Assembly (NCBI GenBank): GCA_905250125.1
Contig: CAJNOL010001106.1
Span: 1 to 64,000, forward strand
Direction of reading: 5' to 3'
From: Rotaria sordida
Taxonomy: Eukaryota > Rotifera > Eurotatoria > Philodinida > Philodinidae
DNA: 64,000 bases
The translations under genes were made by a program, and so were the position numbers. Below, piece by piece: positions 50,301 to 61,601 of the stretch (within the stretch, counting starts at the first letter, position 1; every line of letters begins with the position of its first letter). Below the pieces are notes generated by a model. The model ran no database searches. It was not told the origin of the DNA and saw only the letters and a program-made list of their open reading frames with translations.

Positions 50301-50813
50301 CATCTCTAGAGTAAAATCCTGAAAATAAACAAGATTACCATTAATTTGTTATATAATTAGATTGTAATAAAACATTGCCATGTAGAAAAAAACCTACTAT
50401 TGTATCTGCAAGTTCTAACTGCATTCGATAAAAATAATATGTAATCTCTAATAGATGTGTAGTTCGCGAAAACTATTTTGAGCTTCTCATTGACAATTTA
50501 CAGCATTTTCTATTTTCCCAGTCTGTAAAGTTTGATTTAACTCTTCTTTGAAAAACTCATCATGATAAGTAGTGAGATCTTTTCTCAAATTAAGAACCAT
50601 TAATTGAATGAAAAGATAGTCCAGCAAATAAATTATAGATTAAAATAACACTAAGATTAGGGTATTTCGTATGTAAAATATCGTACAAAAATATCATAGT
50701 TTATTTTAATTTGTTTTTGATAAATAATGAAAAGTAAAAAGTTTATATGTAAAATAAATATAAATTTCTCGTAATTTATATTTATTATAAATTAAATGGT
50801 AAATGACGCCCCT
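47347..50813. mobile_element. 3.5-kb element with long terminal inverted repeats
   Basis: The left terminal repeat (47347-about 47943) and right terminal repeat (about 50341-50813) are inverted copies at high identity. For example GGACTATCTTTTCATTCAAT on the left equals the complement of ATTGAATGAAAAGATAGTCC on the right. The ends are AGGGGTGTTAGTTTACATTT and, inverted, AGGGGCGTCATTTACCATTT. Flanks allow a TA (or ATT) target duplication. The left repeat carries an extra ~130 bp with its own palindrome (GCAGGATTTACAT...ATGTAAATCCTGC, 47443-47476). The 2.4-kb interior has only short ORFs (for example 48809-49087 and 49156-49341, minus) with no transposase motif I can see. It is probably a non-autonomous DNA transposon or a composite. 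Confidence 0.82.
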
Positions 50814-52372
50814 ATTCTGCACGTTTTGAAAGAGAATGTATGCTCTGTTGTTCGATGAATTTCTTCGACGAAGACGATAAAATGCTGAGAGTTGCTTAGA
50901 AAGAGGTCGTCGCTAGCTTCAGACTTTTTTAATATCAAAACTCTGTTTAAGAAGGTACTGCAAGAGATATCTGTAGTCAATTAAGTGAAAAATGTGAACT
51001 CGATGTGCTTTTTAATTTATGTAAATAAAATAGAAACCTTGAAATTCATTTAGTTGAGACTAGATCGTGCAAAAAAGTAAATATTGTCAAGAGCTCTTTA
51101 TTAGAAGTACATCCGGTTTTTATGAGTATCTAAACAATAGTAATCTTTATCTCAATGAAATCAAGTTTCACATTAACGATAACAGTAAGTATTGAAGACA
51201 TAGGAGCGTGCTATCGACTTTATTATCCAGAACTATTTTTATCGAATGTGGTACACAATGTACAATTAATTCAAAAATCGAACAAAAACTATTTTCGCGA
51301 CATTCCTGTATGGTTAAATAGAGCTCGACCAGCTCCACATAGTTTTACATACGAAAAAATTTCAGATGCTATCTTCATGAGAAAATACTTCAAAAAGCTG
51401 TCAGCGCAATCCCTGCGAGATTAAAAGTGTGAAAGACGATGTAAATATTGTTCTTAGTTACAGAGGATATTCTTAATGTATAATCAGACATACGTCGTCA
51501 GCGTCGTTAACTTTAAAGGCTCACACTACAATAATTATTTTATACATTCTAATAAGTGTTAGTGAAATACACTCACATCCGCTCTGAGTGCTGTTTAATT
51601 CGAAGATGGAATCGATCAATAGAGCATTGAATTCTCCATTCGTGAGACTCCACTCCAACCCTTTTTCTTGCAAAATTCTTAAACAAAAACTCGAATACCA
51701 TCTTTATAGATCCATTCTCAGCCACTCTCACTCAGATCTTAATAAGAAAAATAATATTCGATAATAAACAAAATTATCGAAGGACTCTAATATATATGAA
51801 TGTATTGAACTTAGAATTAGATCTTGCACTATTCTTCCTGAATTCTTCGCTCTTTTTTCTTAAGTCTATATTGCCAAGCACATGATTAATGAAATGCATG
51901 TCATACATATCTTGCGCGATAAGTTATTTGAGTCAAGTTTCTTTTATGTTCTCTTGCACGTGGTAGATATCTCGTCAGTACAAGTGTATGAAGAAAAATG
52001 TATCTGGTTTTCTTTTGTACATTAATATGCGATCGCTATTGGTGAATGGATAAGAAAACATAATTTATTTTCTTTTTCGTCTGGTCACTGTTGTACTTCT
52101 TGCATTTGTTCTACCCGGTTTCGGTCCAACTAATCTACCTAGGTTGAAGGTATTAGTTATATCTCCAATAGATCGTTGAGTCTTAAAACTATATTAATTC
52201 GAAACAACATCTTTTCATTCGTTTATTGACATTTTATTTCAAGCTTGAGGATGATGTTGAAATCTAAAGAAAGAACAGTGTTCTATTTGTTTTATTAAAG
52301 TAGACCTTTATCGAGTGCAAGAAAACATGACTGACATAACTCATTACGCAGCGCATATATGACATTTATTGA
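50814..52372. other. Region between TIR element and acyltransferase gene
   Basis: GC is somewhat higher than in the core region. One plus-strand ORF, 51155-51424 (89 aa), ends in a coding-like sequence (NYFRDIPVWLNRARPAPHSF, then FMRKYFKKLSAQSLRD). It is unrecognised and may be a relic of a foreign or expanded gene. Another ORF on the minus strand (50792-50980) runs into the element end and is probably spurious. Confidence 0.3.
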
Positions 52373-52440
52373 AGGGGGGAAAAGCGAGACTTCGTACTTA
52401 ACCGTACTTCAGAAGTATCGAAGCCTCGCTTTTCTCCCCT
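52373..52440. repeat. Hairpin just upstream of the acyltransferase gene
   Basis: Left arm 52373-52399 (GGGGAAAAGCGAGACTTCG) and right arm 52413-52440 (CGAAGCCTCGCTTTTCTCCCC) pair with two or three mismatches; the loop is about 13 bases. It lies about 180 bp before the likely start codon. It could be a tiny foldback element or lie within the 5' UTR or promoter. Confidence 0.7.
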
Positions 52441-52617
52441 GTCTAGGCACATGGTACAGGAGTTGTCTGTTTCCGTTTCGGAAATAAACTCTCTGTCATT
52501 CGTGAGAACGGACTCTCCTTTTGATAAATTTTCTACTTGTTTCTCTTCTGTTTCTACATTCAGTCTTTATTTAATATTTGTGGATGTTTTCTTATTTTAT
52601 ACTTATGGATGCCAGCA

Positions 52618-55600
52618 ATGCTCACTTATCGCAACGAAATCGATGGACTACGAGCACTTGCCGTATTGTCGGTTATTTTTTATCACGCCGGTTTTGTTCG
52701 GCTGGTTCCTGGAGGTTACGTTGGTGTTGATATATTTTTTGTCATCAGCGGGTATCTAATTGCATCACTTATCGACATGGAGCTCAGAGAAGGAACATTT
52801 TCGCTTATTCATTTCTATGAAAGACGGTGTCGTCGAATTATTCCAGCACTGTATGTTATTTCGTTCATTAGCTGCTATTTTTCTTACCGTTGGATGCTCC
52901 CCGGTCAGCTAAAAGAGTTTGGATATTCTCTGATTTCTGTTGTCACTTTTTCTTCGAATATATTCTTTTGGTGGAGAGACGACAGATATTTTTCACGACT
53001 AAGCGAGTTAAATCCTATGGTTCACACGTGGAGTTTGGCTGTGGAAGAACAGTTCTACCTTATTTTCCCATTGCTGTGCTACCTGCTCGCCAGAAAGTGG
53101 CGTTGCCTGGTCATTCTCCTTTCGTTATTCATGCTGCTCAGCTTTTTTCTTGCGCAATGGGGAGGCAACATCCAATCTATCTCAAGTATTACATTTTACA
53201 TGTTTCGACAACATTCTTTGGCATCATTTTACATGCCCATAGGACGCGTATGGGAGTTACTAATTGGTACTTTCGCCGCATTTTACCTTAGGACTGAAGA
53301 TTCAGTCACGTATGTATTATATTTTTGAAATCTTTTCTCTTCGAGTTCACTAATTGCACTGACAGAGTAACCTTTCTGAAGGTGTATTTATTATTTACCA
53401 GATCTTCGAAAAGTCACCTACCACAAAGAAATCATTGAAACCACATGGATTGCGTTGGTAACTCATGAACGATAGCTCGGCATCGAAATAACAGATGATT
53501 ATGAGACAAAATAATACAACCTATATGAAGATCAATTAAGTCCTGTGAAACATAAAAATCTGAGTTTATAGATACGAGAATAATGGTACTGTTGTGTGAG
53601 TTTTGAACCAAGCTGAGAAGACAGTAGTGGCTATCTTCTTGTGTGCTTTAGTGGCGAAAGAGATCGGTGCAACTTCGTTTACAAATTTTTATGAAGTCAT
53701 GAAACCTTTTGAAGTTCCTTGTTTCAACATGAAATTCAATAATCATTGAAAATTATGCTTCATAAAGGCACTTGAGTAGTAGCACTAAAGTCTTTAGTAG
53801 AATCTGTAGCAATTCAGATGTATATGTGACTTACCGAAAGACTTATGCATAGCTAGAAAATCTAGAAATACGATCAATGGCTCATATCGATCTACCGACT
53901 GGTTCAGTCTATTCTGAAAAAAACCTACCAGTTGCATGTTTGAATTAATTCACTAGTAGAATTTTCATCATTAGAGTTCTAAAATAAACCCATCAATTCA
54001 TGTTTACCAACTTGATCCAAAGTCATGTGACTATCAATATCATTGGTATCGTAAAAATTTTTCAACAAGCTTTTCATACTGTTCTTACATACGTTCATAA
54101 AAATTAAATGTATATTATAATAAGCGGTAGAACTCTCTATCAAGTCATAAAGATAGTTCGTAAAATATAAGCCAGCATGGCATTCAGTGTGTCAGCTTCT
54201 GAAATTCCTACTGAGTAAGGAAATGTAACACATTGCAAAGACATCATCACTTTCATGAGAATGTTTAAAAAAACCGGAATTTCATACATGTCTCTCGTCT
54301 AGTGAGGTTTATGCTATTTTAAGATTTTTACGAGTGTTCACCTGTTCTATGAGGTATCAAGAGAATCTGTTTAATGCAGGAAAAGTACAACTATTTTCAA
54401 GTTGTATGAATTGCACATTATTAAATGTGTCGCGTATACTTTTCAGCTCTAGAAAATTGCCCAGATTATGGAAACAACTTTTTTCTTTACTCGGACTCTT
54501 GATGATTACAGTATCCGTCCTATTTCTTGACAATCGTTTCATACCTACATTTCCTAACTGCTATACATTGGTGCCTACATTAGGAGCAGCTTTGATTATT
54601 ATCTTCGGAGAACATGACACATTAGTCGGACGTTTGTTATCTGTAAGACCATTATGTTGGGTGGGTCTAATCTCTTATAGCGCCTACCTTTGGCATCAAC
54701 CTTTATTGGTATATCTTCGTCTACAATCAATTGAAATTCAAAATGTCTCGCATATTAATTTCATTGTTGTTACCGTTTTGCTGCTTGCTACACTCAGCTA
54801 TTTCTTTGTCGAACAACCATTCCGCAATCGGGCTCTCTTTTCCCAGAAGCAGATATTCTCTATTTCAGGAATAGGTACACTTTTAATGCTTGTTGTGGCA
54901 TTGTTCCTCATTCGCACCACCAATAATCGATATGTAATAATGAGCAAAGAAGTAGATACATATTTGCATGATATCGAACCCATCGAACTCTCAAACTATG
55001 TTACTCGTAGGTTTGACAATCACATGAGAAAGTACCCAGCGTTTTCAAATCAATCAGCAATGACGAATAGAAGAATTATACTCATTGGTGATAGCTTTGC
55101 ACAAGACTTTTTAAACATGGTCGTGGATACACGCAGCCTAATTGACTACGAAATACGTTGCCATTATGTTAGAGTCTATTGCCAAATTTATATGGGTCCA
55201 GAGGATAGACTACAATGGATTTCTCCGGCACATAGGCAACTTTGCATCGATGTTAACGATATTAGATTTGCATTGCCACTTATCCGCCAGGCGAATATCA
55301 TCATACTAACAGGTTGCTGGTTTGAATGGAGTGCGACACGATTGCCGAAAACAATAGAATTACTAAATCTAACACAGAGCCAAAAATTGTTTGTTTTAGG
55401 AGTGAAGAACTTCGGTAAAGTGAACCTTACATTATATATGAACAAATCGTATGAATATCGCATACAACAATTGCAACACCCAGAAGAAGATTTTGTGAAA
55501 GTGAATACAATAATGAAGCGAACTTTGAAGAGATCAATATTTGTCGATGTATTGAGTATGACTTGTAACCGATACAACGGTACATGCCCTGTTTTCACTC

Positions 55601-55704
55601 CAGAAGGGAAACTGATTTCATATGATGGTTGGCACACAACGAAATATGGTGCTCGATATATAGGTGACATTATTTTTAAAAAATTTCCACTAAACCAATT
55701 GTAA
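52618..55704 (+). CDS. Acyltransferase-3 / SGNH O-acyltransferase of bacterial type (OafA/YrhL-like), likely horizontally acquired
   Basis: Two exons, 52618-53309 and 54447-55704 (GTATGT donor, TTTTCAG acceptor, phase 2), 649 residues, full length for the AT3-SGNH class. AT3 enzymes move acyl groups across a membrane onto surface sugars; the fused SGNH domain completes transfer. The N-terminus YRNEIDGLRALAVLSVIFYH is classic, with the R-x10-H motif (R12, H23). GGYVGVDIFFVISGYLI and HTWSLAVEEQFYLIFPL follow, with about ten membrane helices up to residue 390. The SGNH part has GDSFAQD (S447) and DGWH (D624, H627). An in-frame ATG at 52609 adds three residues, and one at 52537 adds 27 hydrophobic residues. 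Close relatives I know of are bacterial, so transfer is inferred. It has a 1.1-kb spliceosomal intron, an AATAAA signal at 55719, and higher GC than the core genes. Catalytic residues are intact. Confidence 0.85.
53310..54446 (+). other. Intron of the acyltransferase gene
   Basis: 1137 bases, unusually long beside the 50-180 bp introns of most core genes. No coding frame or complete mobile element seen. Protein alignment by eye needs no extra residues between the exons, so it behaves as a true intron. It could have grown by insertion or derive from an inserted element. Confidence 0.6.
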
Positions 55705-55743
55705 AATGTAATCAATATAATAAATGGTGCTCATGATCCTATA

Positions 55744-56034
55744 AAAGACGGAGTATGAGTGTGTGTGGGTGTCTGTGAATGTGGGTGTGTGTGAGTATGA
55801 GAGCATGGTAAATTCCGCTTTCCAGGAAATTCAAATTTGACTGCGCCTCAAGTGAAGGATGATTTCAAGAAGGGTATGGTATGGGTTGGCTTAGCTTGGC
55901 TTGGCTTGGGATTGATTGAGTGTGGGTGTGGGTGGGTGTTGGGTATGGGTGGGATGTGGGTGTGGATGTGCGTGTGGATGTGGGTGTTGTTTTCTTTTAA
56001 GTCACACCCCACACCCCACACCCACACCCTCACC
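55744..56034. repeat. Degenerate TGTGGG-type repeat cluster (2)
   Basis: G-rich variants (GTGTGTGGGTGTC near 55760, GTGTGGGTGTGGGTGGG near 55921, GATGTGGGTGTGGATGTG near 55954) followed by a C-rich inverse (CACACCCCACACCCCACACC, 56002-56030). G-rich and C-rich halves could fold as a hairpin. It resembles the cluster at 46.4 kb and the bdelloid telomere unit TGTGGG. Predicted ORFs here are low-complexity artefacts. Confidence 0.6.
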
Positions 56035-56040
56035 ATCGAT

Positions 56041-57688
56041 TGATGAATGATGAATTTATGTTACGTGTACTTGATTCAGTGTCATTTCAGAAATTTATTA
56101 AAGAACGTAATCCACCATGTCGATTATGTGATATATTTGATGATGTTTATGCATCAATTTAAGATCAACTAAGACGTGAAAATCATCCAATAACAATAAA
56201 TTATTCAATTTGATAAAAAGTAAATAAAGTTGCTTTACAACTACAATAAATCTATAGTTTTCGAACGAACAAATAGAGGATTTTATCAGTTTCGTTCGAG
56301 GAGAACATGGAAGATAGTTATTCGAATTATATCTTGAATTATAGGCCTGAACTTTCATTATCAATAGCACATAGCAAGACTAGAATTTCATCGAAAAAGT
56401 AAAACATTTTCATGAATTTTTTCCATATCTTGCTGAAACGAGAGAATTTGAAATGATTTCGCCTTATATAGTATCGAAGAAAACGACATTCTGATACTCC
56501 CTCTTTCGATTGCTGAAAATCCAAAGGATCGTAATTTTGCAAATAAATAGACGAAAATCGGCAATTTGGCCGATTAAATAACGATATGATGTCACAGTTA
56601 ATCGACCCGATATATCGTCGATTTTGATTACATAGGGTAGCATACAAGATAAAGGAGAAAATGAAAACATGCACGTGATCGAAGAAACAGATAAGAAAAA
56701 TATATCTATATCTCTCTATATGTCTATCTATATATACAGAAACAAATAATACTATCCGCACATTCATCTAGGTATTATTCAAATTCATTCGTCTATTAGC
56801 TTCATAACATGGCAACAAGTGCTGAAACACTTCACGAGAATGTAATACAATAATAACACCATAAAACGATATTTTTTGTTGTTGTTGTTGTTTAGATTAA
56901 TCGACTTATGGAGCTCAATGCAAAAAATACTGAAGTAATTGAAATTTAAAAAAAATGATACAGATACTTAAAGAAGAGGTCGACAAATTGTATCTTCTAC
57001 AGGAGAAATGTAATGATGAAATAAAATCGTTATACGAACAATTGAGTAAGAACATTCATCAAAAGACATCCATGTTTGTTAGCGTCAACAGATGACACTA
57101 TGTCGACGTCTTCCTTTTCGTTCTATAGTTAATTGGATTTTTCTCTTTCGTTCGTTCAATAGTAAGATTTCTCTGTTTCGTTCTGTCTATCTCTCTCTTT
57201 AGAATTTTTTCTGATTTTGATATCGTTCAGTTGCTATTTTGTTTTGATGCAGAGCAGTAGCATTTATTACTACCTCTCCTGTGTGTGTGTTATTTTGTCT
57301 TCATGAAATAAATTATCCAGTTGAACTGATCTCACATCCCCTCCTTAGCTGATCAAGTTACCTTTGGCCATCAAGGTAAGACCCCTTTATATTCTATTAT
57401 AACATCGTCACTAACGTTGACCTAGCAATGTTTTAATATATTATCTTTTTAGATGCTGTAAATGATAATAAAAAAATAAATGCTCAACTACATATTTTGA
57501 TTACATATCATACGGTTCAACAACGTTTTCAAATCAATAGGAAACATCAAATTCACAAACCAATACATATACTTGTATCAAATAAAGACCTTTATACTTT
57601 TGTTGAACTATGTAGTCAAATTTTGTTGTGGCTAAAAGAAATAATAGTAATAAAAGATACAAGTCAATCAAAAGAACTATCTTTTTGA
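56041..57688 (+). pseudogene. Unclassified gene relic with coiled-coil segment
   Basis: Three coding-like blocks on the plus strand. 56043-56215 reads MNDEFMLRVLDSVSFQKFIK, then CRLCDIFDDVYASI, a TAA stop, and DQLRRENHPITINYS. 56896-57044 reads INRLMELNAKNTEVIEI, a frameshift, and ILKEEVDKLYLLQEKCNDEI; it is coiled-coil-like and ends at a donor (GTAAGAAC). 57453-57688, after a TTTTTAG acceptor, reads DNKKINAQLHILITYHT, then QRFQINRKHQIHKPIHILV to a stop. The last two join in phase. I do not recognise the family. The stop and frameshift suggest decay, although sequencing error is possible. Confidence 0.4.
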
Positions 57689-57921
57689 AAGAATCTCAAA
57701 TTTGATTTAAACGAAAAATATATCGCCTGTAAAAGAGATATTATACGAATGAAATTGAATGAGCTTTCATATAACAATCATATTTCTTTTTTTCTTAATG
57801 AAATTTCTTCAGTTTACGTTCAAATGAACAGAATGAAATGAGTTTATATATATATATTCAAAATTGACGGAAGAAAAAGAGCATCCAATGACTATGATGT
57901 AAATGGACGGTATATCAATGT

Positions 57922-58636
57922 TTAAGGGTACCCCCCCTCTTTAGTGACCAAAAACTCGATTTCGAGCTGAACCTAAGATACGATAGCCTGAAGTGCCACA
58001 TGCAACTAGAGACATTATTCGAGTCTAAATATTTTACTTTTACGTAGTTATTAGATCGAGAAAAATTTTTTTTCATAGTAATCGTATGTAAATTTTTTTC
58101 TTTTACTTAGCGTTTTGTAAAACAGCGATTTTCTGAATCTTGACACATTACGACCCCTCTTAAAGTTTGTCCGATCGAGCTGAAAATTTTACCACTAATA
58201 CTTTGAAGTATTCTCCAGAGGTAAAATAAAGTGTTTTCATTTTTGATGTTTCTACTCGGAGTTACAGGGTCGCAAAAGTCAAGACCCGAAGCACAAACTC
58301 AAATCTTGGCGTATTTCTCTTATAAAAAAAAAAGAAAGTGAGATTTTTGGAAATCCTTAAATTTACCTCTGAGGAATAGTGTTAGACATCTATAAACAAA
58401 ATTTCAGCCCAATTGGACAAGCTTTAAGGGGGGTCGTAATGTGTCAGGATGCGGACCTCTGGAAAACCAGAGTTTTCCTGAAAAACCCCACAACACTTCT
58501 TTTAAATTTTTTTTCCTCGAACACATATCTCTTTATTTTTAGTGCTCTCTGTGTGCTAAAAATTTCAGCTTGATTGGTTGTACCGTCTTCGAGAACTAGC
58601 AAGTGTCAAAAAAGAGGGGGGGGGAGGTACCCTTAA
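57922..58636. mobile_element. Palindromic MITE flanked by TTAA
   Basis: TTAA at 57922-57925 is followed by GGGTACCCCCCCTCTTT, and the other end reads AAAGAGGGGGGGGGAGGTACCC followed by TTAA (58633-58636). Inner sequence is also inverted: GACACATTACGACCCCTCTT (58141-58160) faces AAGGGGGGTCGTAATGTGTC (about 58428-58447). The whole 0.7 kb is therefore a foldback. TTAA flanks are the target duplication of piggyBac-type transposons. No transposase is encoded, so it would be moved in trans. Confidence 0.75.
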
Positions 58637-58746
58637 TTTTTGTTCATGAGTTGACCTATTCTATTTCACAATGACGAAAGTAGTCGAAAGCAAACAATGA
58701 TCATATATATATCGTTTGACAAAAGTGTCGCGTCATATAATAAAAT

Positions 58747-61601
58747 ATGAGTCGATCTAATGTTCATCTTCTCGATCTACCTGATGAATTATTACTTATC
58801 ATTTTGAAAAAATTAAACAATATTGATGTTCTTTATTCATTATCGGATGGTAATGATGGACGACTTAACAATCTGGCATAATCAAAAACTTTCACAAGCA
58901 TTCTCAACTTTGGAACCATTGATAATATTCCTTCAATTGATCGATTCTGTACCGATATATTACTACGAATTCATCATAATGTGAAATATATCATTGTCGA
59001 ACCGGTTTTGATGGAACGTATTCTTCTTGCCATCGACTATTCAAATCTAACTGAACTTAAACTTGTCAACTTCGAACGAGAAATTGTTTTGAATTATCTT
59101 ACAAGTAAGTGCTTTATATCCATCTGATCAGTTAAAGAATAAAAGAAGTGTTATATAGAACAGACTATAATAAGTCTCATGGGTTTTTTTTTCTTTAGAT
59201 GACTGATCATTTCGATTTATTTTCCAAGAACAAATTACAACTCTGATTCTTGTCAATAATGATAAACACGACATGATAGATTCATTAAAAGATTATACTA
59301 GAAATGTATATGCACATATCTTGAATTTCTGCAAAAATCTAAAACATTTCAGTATTATTGAACCATCGGGTATGCCATATCCAAGTTTATCACTCTGTCA
59401 TTTACCATCAGCTACTTTTTTCTCTTCGATTCTTACTCATTTATGTATCAATGTCAATACTTTTGATGATTGTCTTTATGTACTTGATGGTCGACTTAAA
59501 CAATTGACAACATTTATTGTTACTGTTTATTCCATAGACAAATCTTTATCAATTGTTCACAACATAGTAAGTTTTCACAAATAATGTCACCTATAAGATA
59601 AAGATAATCACTACTTTGACGCACTTTTCATTTATTTTCAAATATTATAATAAAATATCGTGTGATTCGATTTTGTATGGACTTCGAAGAGATCCGAATA
59701 CGTATTGATGCATATCAAATGCCCAAACCAAAGAGTCTTATCTTTCATAAACTTGATCTGTCAATGATAGGTTGCAGAACTGTTCAGTCTATCTGTGACT
59801 TTCATGTTTTCTTCTCGGTCTGATCTACCTACCTGTCATTTTTTGGACCTGCCTGTTGTAGCCTGTATATTTTTTACATGCAAATATTGTACTGATTTTT
59901 ATGTAAAAATCCAAGGCTGTCTTGATAAGAAAAACAAGAAACTTATTTCAATCAAAATGAGATACCAAGACGATAGATTGATTCATTGATTGATTTAGTT
60001 CGCCATGTAACTGTAGAGAATAACTACACAGAAATAGTAGTACTTATGAAAAAATGTATATTTTACAGTAATTTCTACGAATTAGTGGAAGAGGAACTGT
60101 CAAGATTAGACGTTTTACAACAATGTAAATATGAAATAGATAATGAGAATTTTCAACTATTAATATAAAATAATACTAATTAATGATGAAAAATATTGAA
60201 TAAGAACTTAGTTAAACAGATAAATCAATAGTATCAATGAATCAGCGATGATCAATGTGATCATCATATATTAGTCATCATAATTATGTTCAATCAAAAT
60301 GATAAATGATTATTTCTGAGAATCTACTATTCAAGAAGTTTCACCATATAAATAATTATATAATGTTTTATCAGATAAGTATTAGAGTGCAAAAGAGATT
60401 TCTTTATTTTGTCATTGATTCATTGATTAAATCTTTTGATATATAATGATCATAAACATTGAATGGAATGAATTTTTTCCTAATGGGCTAATCTTTCTGA
60501 TAATTGAATATATACGATTGAAATTTTGTCTATAAGTTTTCTATTGTTCCCTCAATAATTCCTGTTCCTTATGCTCTAAAATTGCAAAATCGAATTGATC
60601 GATTTATCATTTATAATGCTTAATAGACAGAATATATAATTCGAAGAAAACAATATAGAATATAAATACTATGTCAAATAATGATGCGTATCATTCAATC
60701 TTTCAGATTAATGAAGAAATTTTTTTTTTTTTTGTAGGATAATTTACCTAATCTAAAATGTTTCTCATTAAAATCTTTTTCTCGATTTGAACAATATGAT
60801 AAAATAGTATTTCTTCTTCGTCGTATGTTATATCTGGAAAAATTAACTTTATATCTTCCTATAAAAGGTCGAAATAAACCTATCGATGGTACCTATATTC
60901 AAAATGATATTCTTGTGTATATGCCACAACTTCATTCATTCACTTTCTATATTTATACTTATGTCGATACCAGTGGTTTATCCTATAAATTATCTAATGA
61001 ACATATTCAACAAACATTAAAAAATATCGCTGAAGAAAATGTGGCTAGTATCGTCAATTATATTTGTATGAACAAAGTTGCATGTTCTATTTTTTCAATT
61101 CCTTTTGCATTTGATTATCTCGAAGATCTTGGCAATAAATTTCCAAATCTTGTATTTAGTTATGTTACGTATTTACTTGTACAAGATAATGATGCATTCA
61201 AACATGAATTCTTTATTCGAATTGCTCGATCATTTCCATTATTGAAGCATTTACGTATTTTTAATATCGAATCACAGCTATTATTACATGATCTTCTTAC
61301 ATGTTCATCCGACAAAAATCAATTATATTCGATTGTCAAATATCCTCATCTTACTTCACTTGATGTGAAATATGCTCATGAAGATTATCTTGACCAGTTT
61401 TTAAATGAAACAAAGGCATATGTACCTTGCTTAACTCAATTGGGAGTCATGGATATTCACCTGAATATTGTAACAAAGAACTTCACAAGAGAAGAAACAC
61501 GTCATAATTGTGCCAAGATCAAACAATTATTTGTAGTCGGATCATTGGTACATTCAAATAATTTCTATGATTATTTTCCTTCATTTTCATTTTCATTATG
61601 A
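58747..61601 (+). pseudogene. F-box-like gene of an expanded rotifer family, disrupted
   Basis: Three exons in phase: 58747-59104, 59199-59566, 60738-61601. The N-terminus HLLDLPDELLLIILKKLNNI is an F-box (binds Skp1 in SCF ubiquitin ligases). The remainder has leucine-rich, LRR-like stretches (LTELKLVNFE, TLILVNNDKHD, LPNLKCFSLKSF, LRRMLYLEKLTLYLP, FPLLKHLRIFNI). Two in-frame stops break it: TAA at 58879-58881 and TGA at 59204-59206, just after the second exon starts. The third exon alone is open for 288 codons. The second intron (59567-60737) is 1.2 kb against 94 bp for the first. Either a young pseudogene or two sequencing errors; read-through is unlikely. Confidence 0.65.
59567..60737 (+). 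other. Long second intron of the F-box-like gene, with unknown insert
   Basis: Donor GTAAGT and acceptor TTTGTAG are good. Inside, an ORF at 59986-60168 ends in a coding-like sequence (NNYTEIVVLMKKCIFYSNF, then EELSRLDVLQQCKYEI). This may be debris of another gene or element that enlarged the intron. Not recognised. Confidence 0.4.

Noticed and set aside
55188-55715. 175-codon minus-strand ORF
   Set aside because: Antisense to the conserved SGNH part of the acyltransferase gene.
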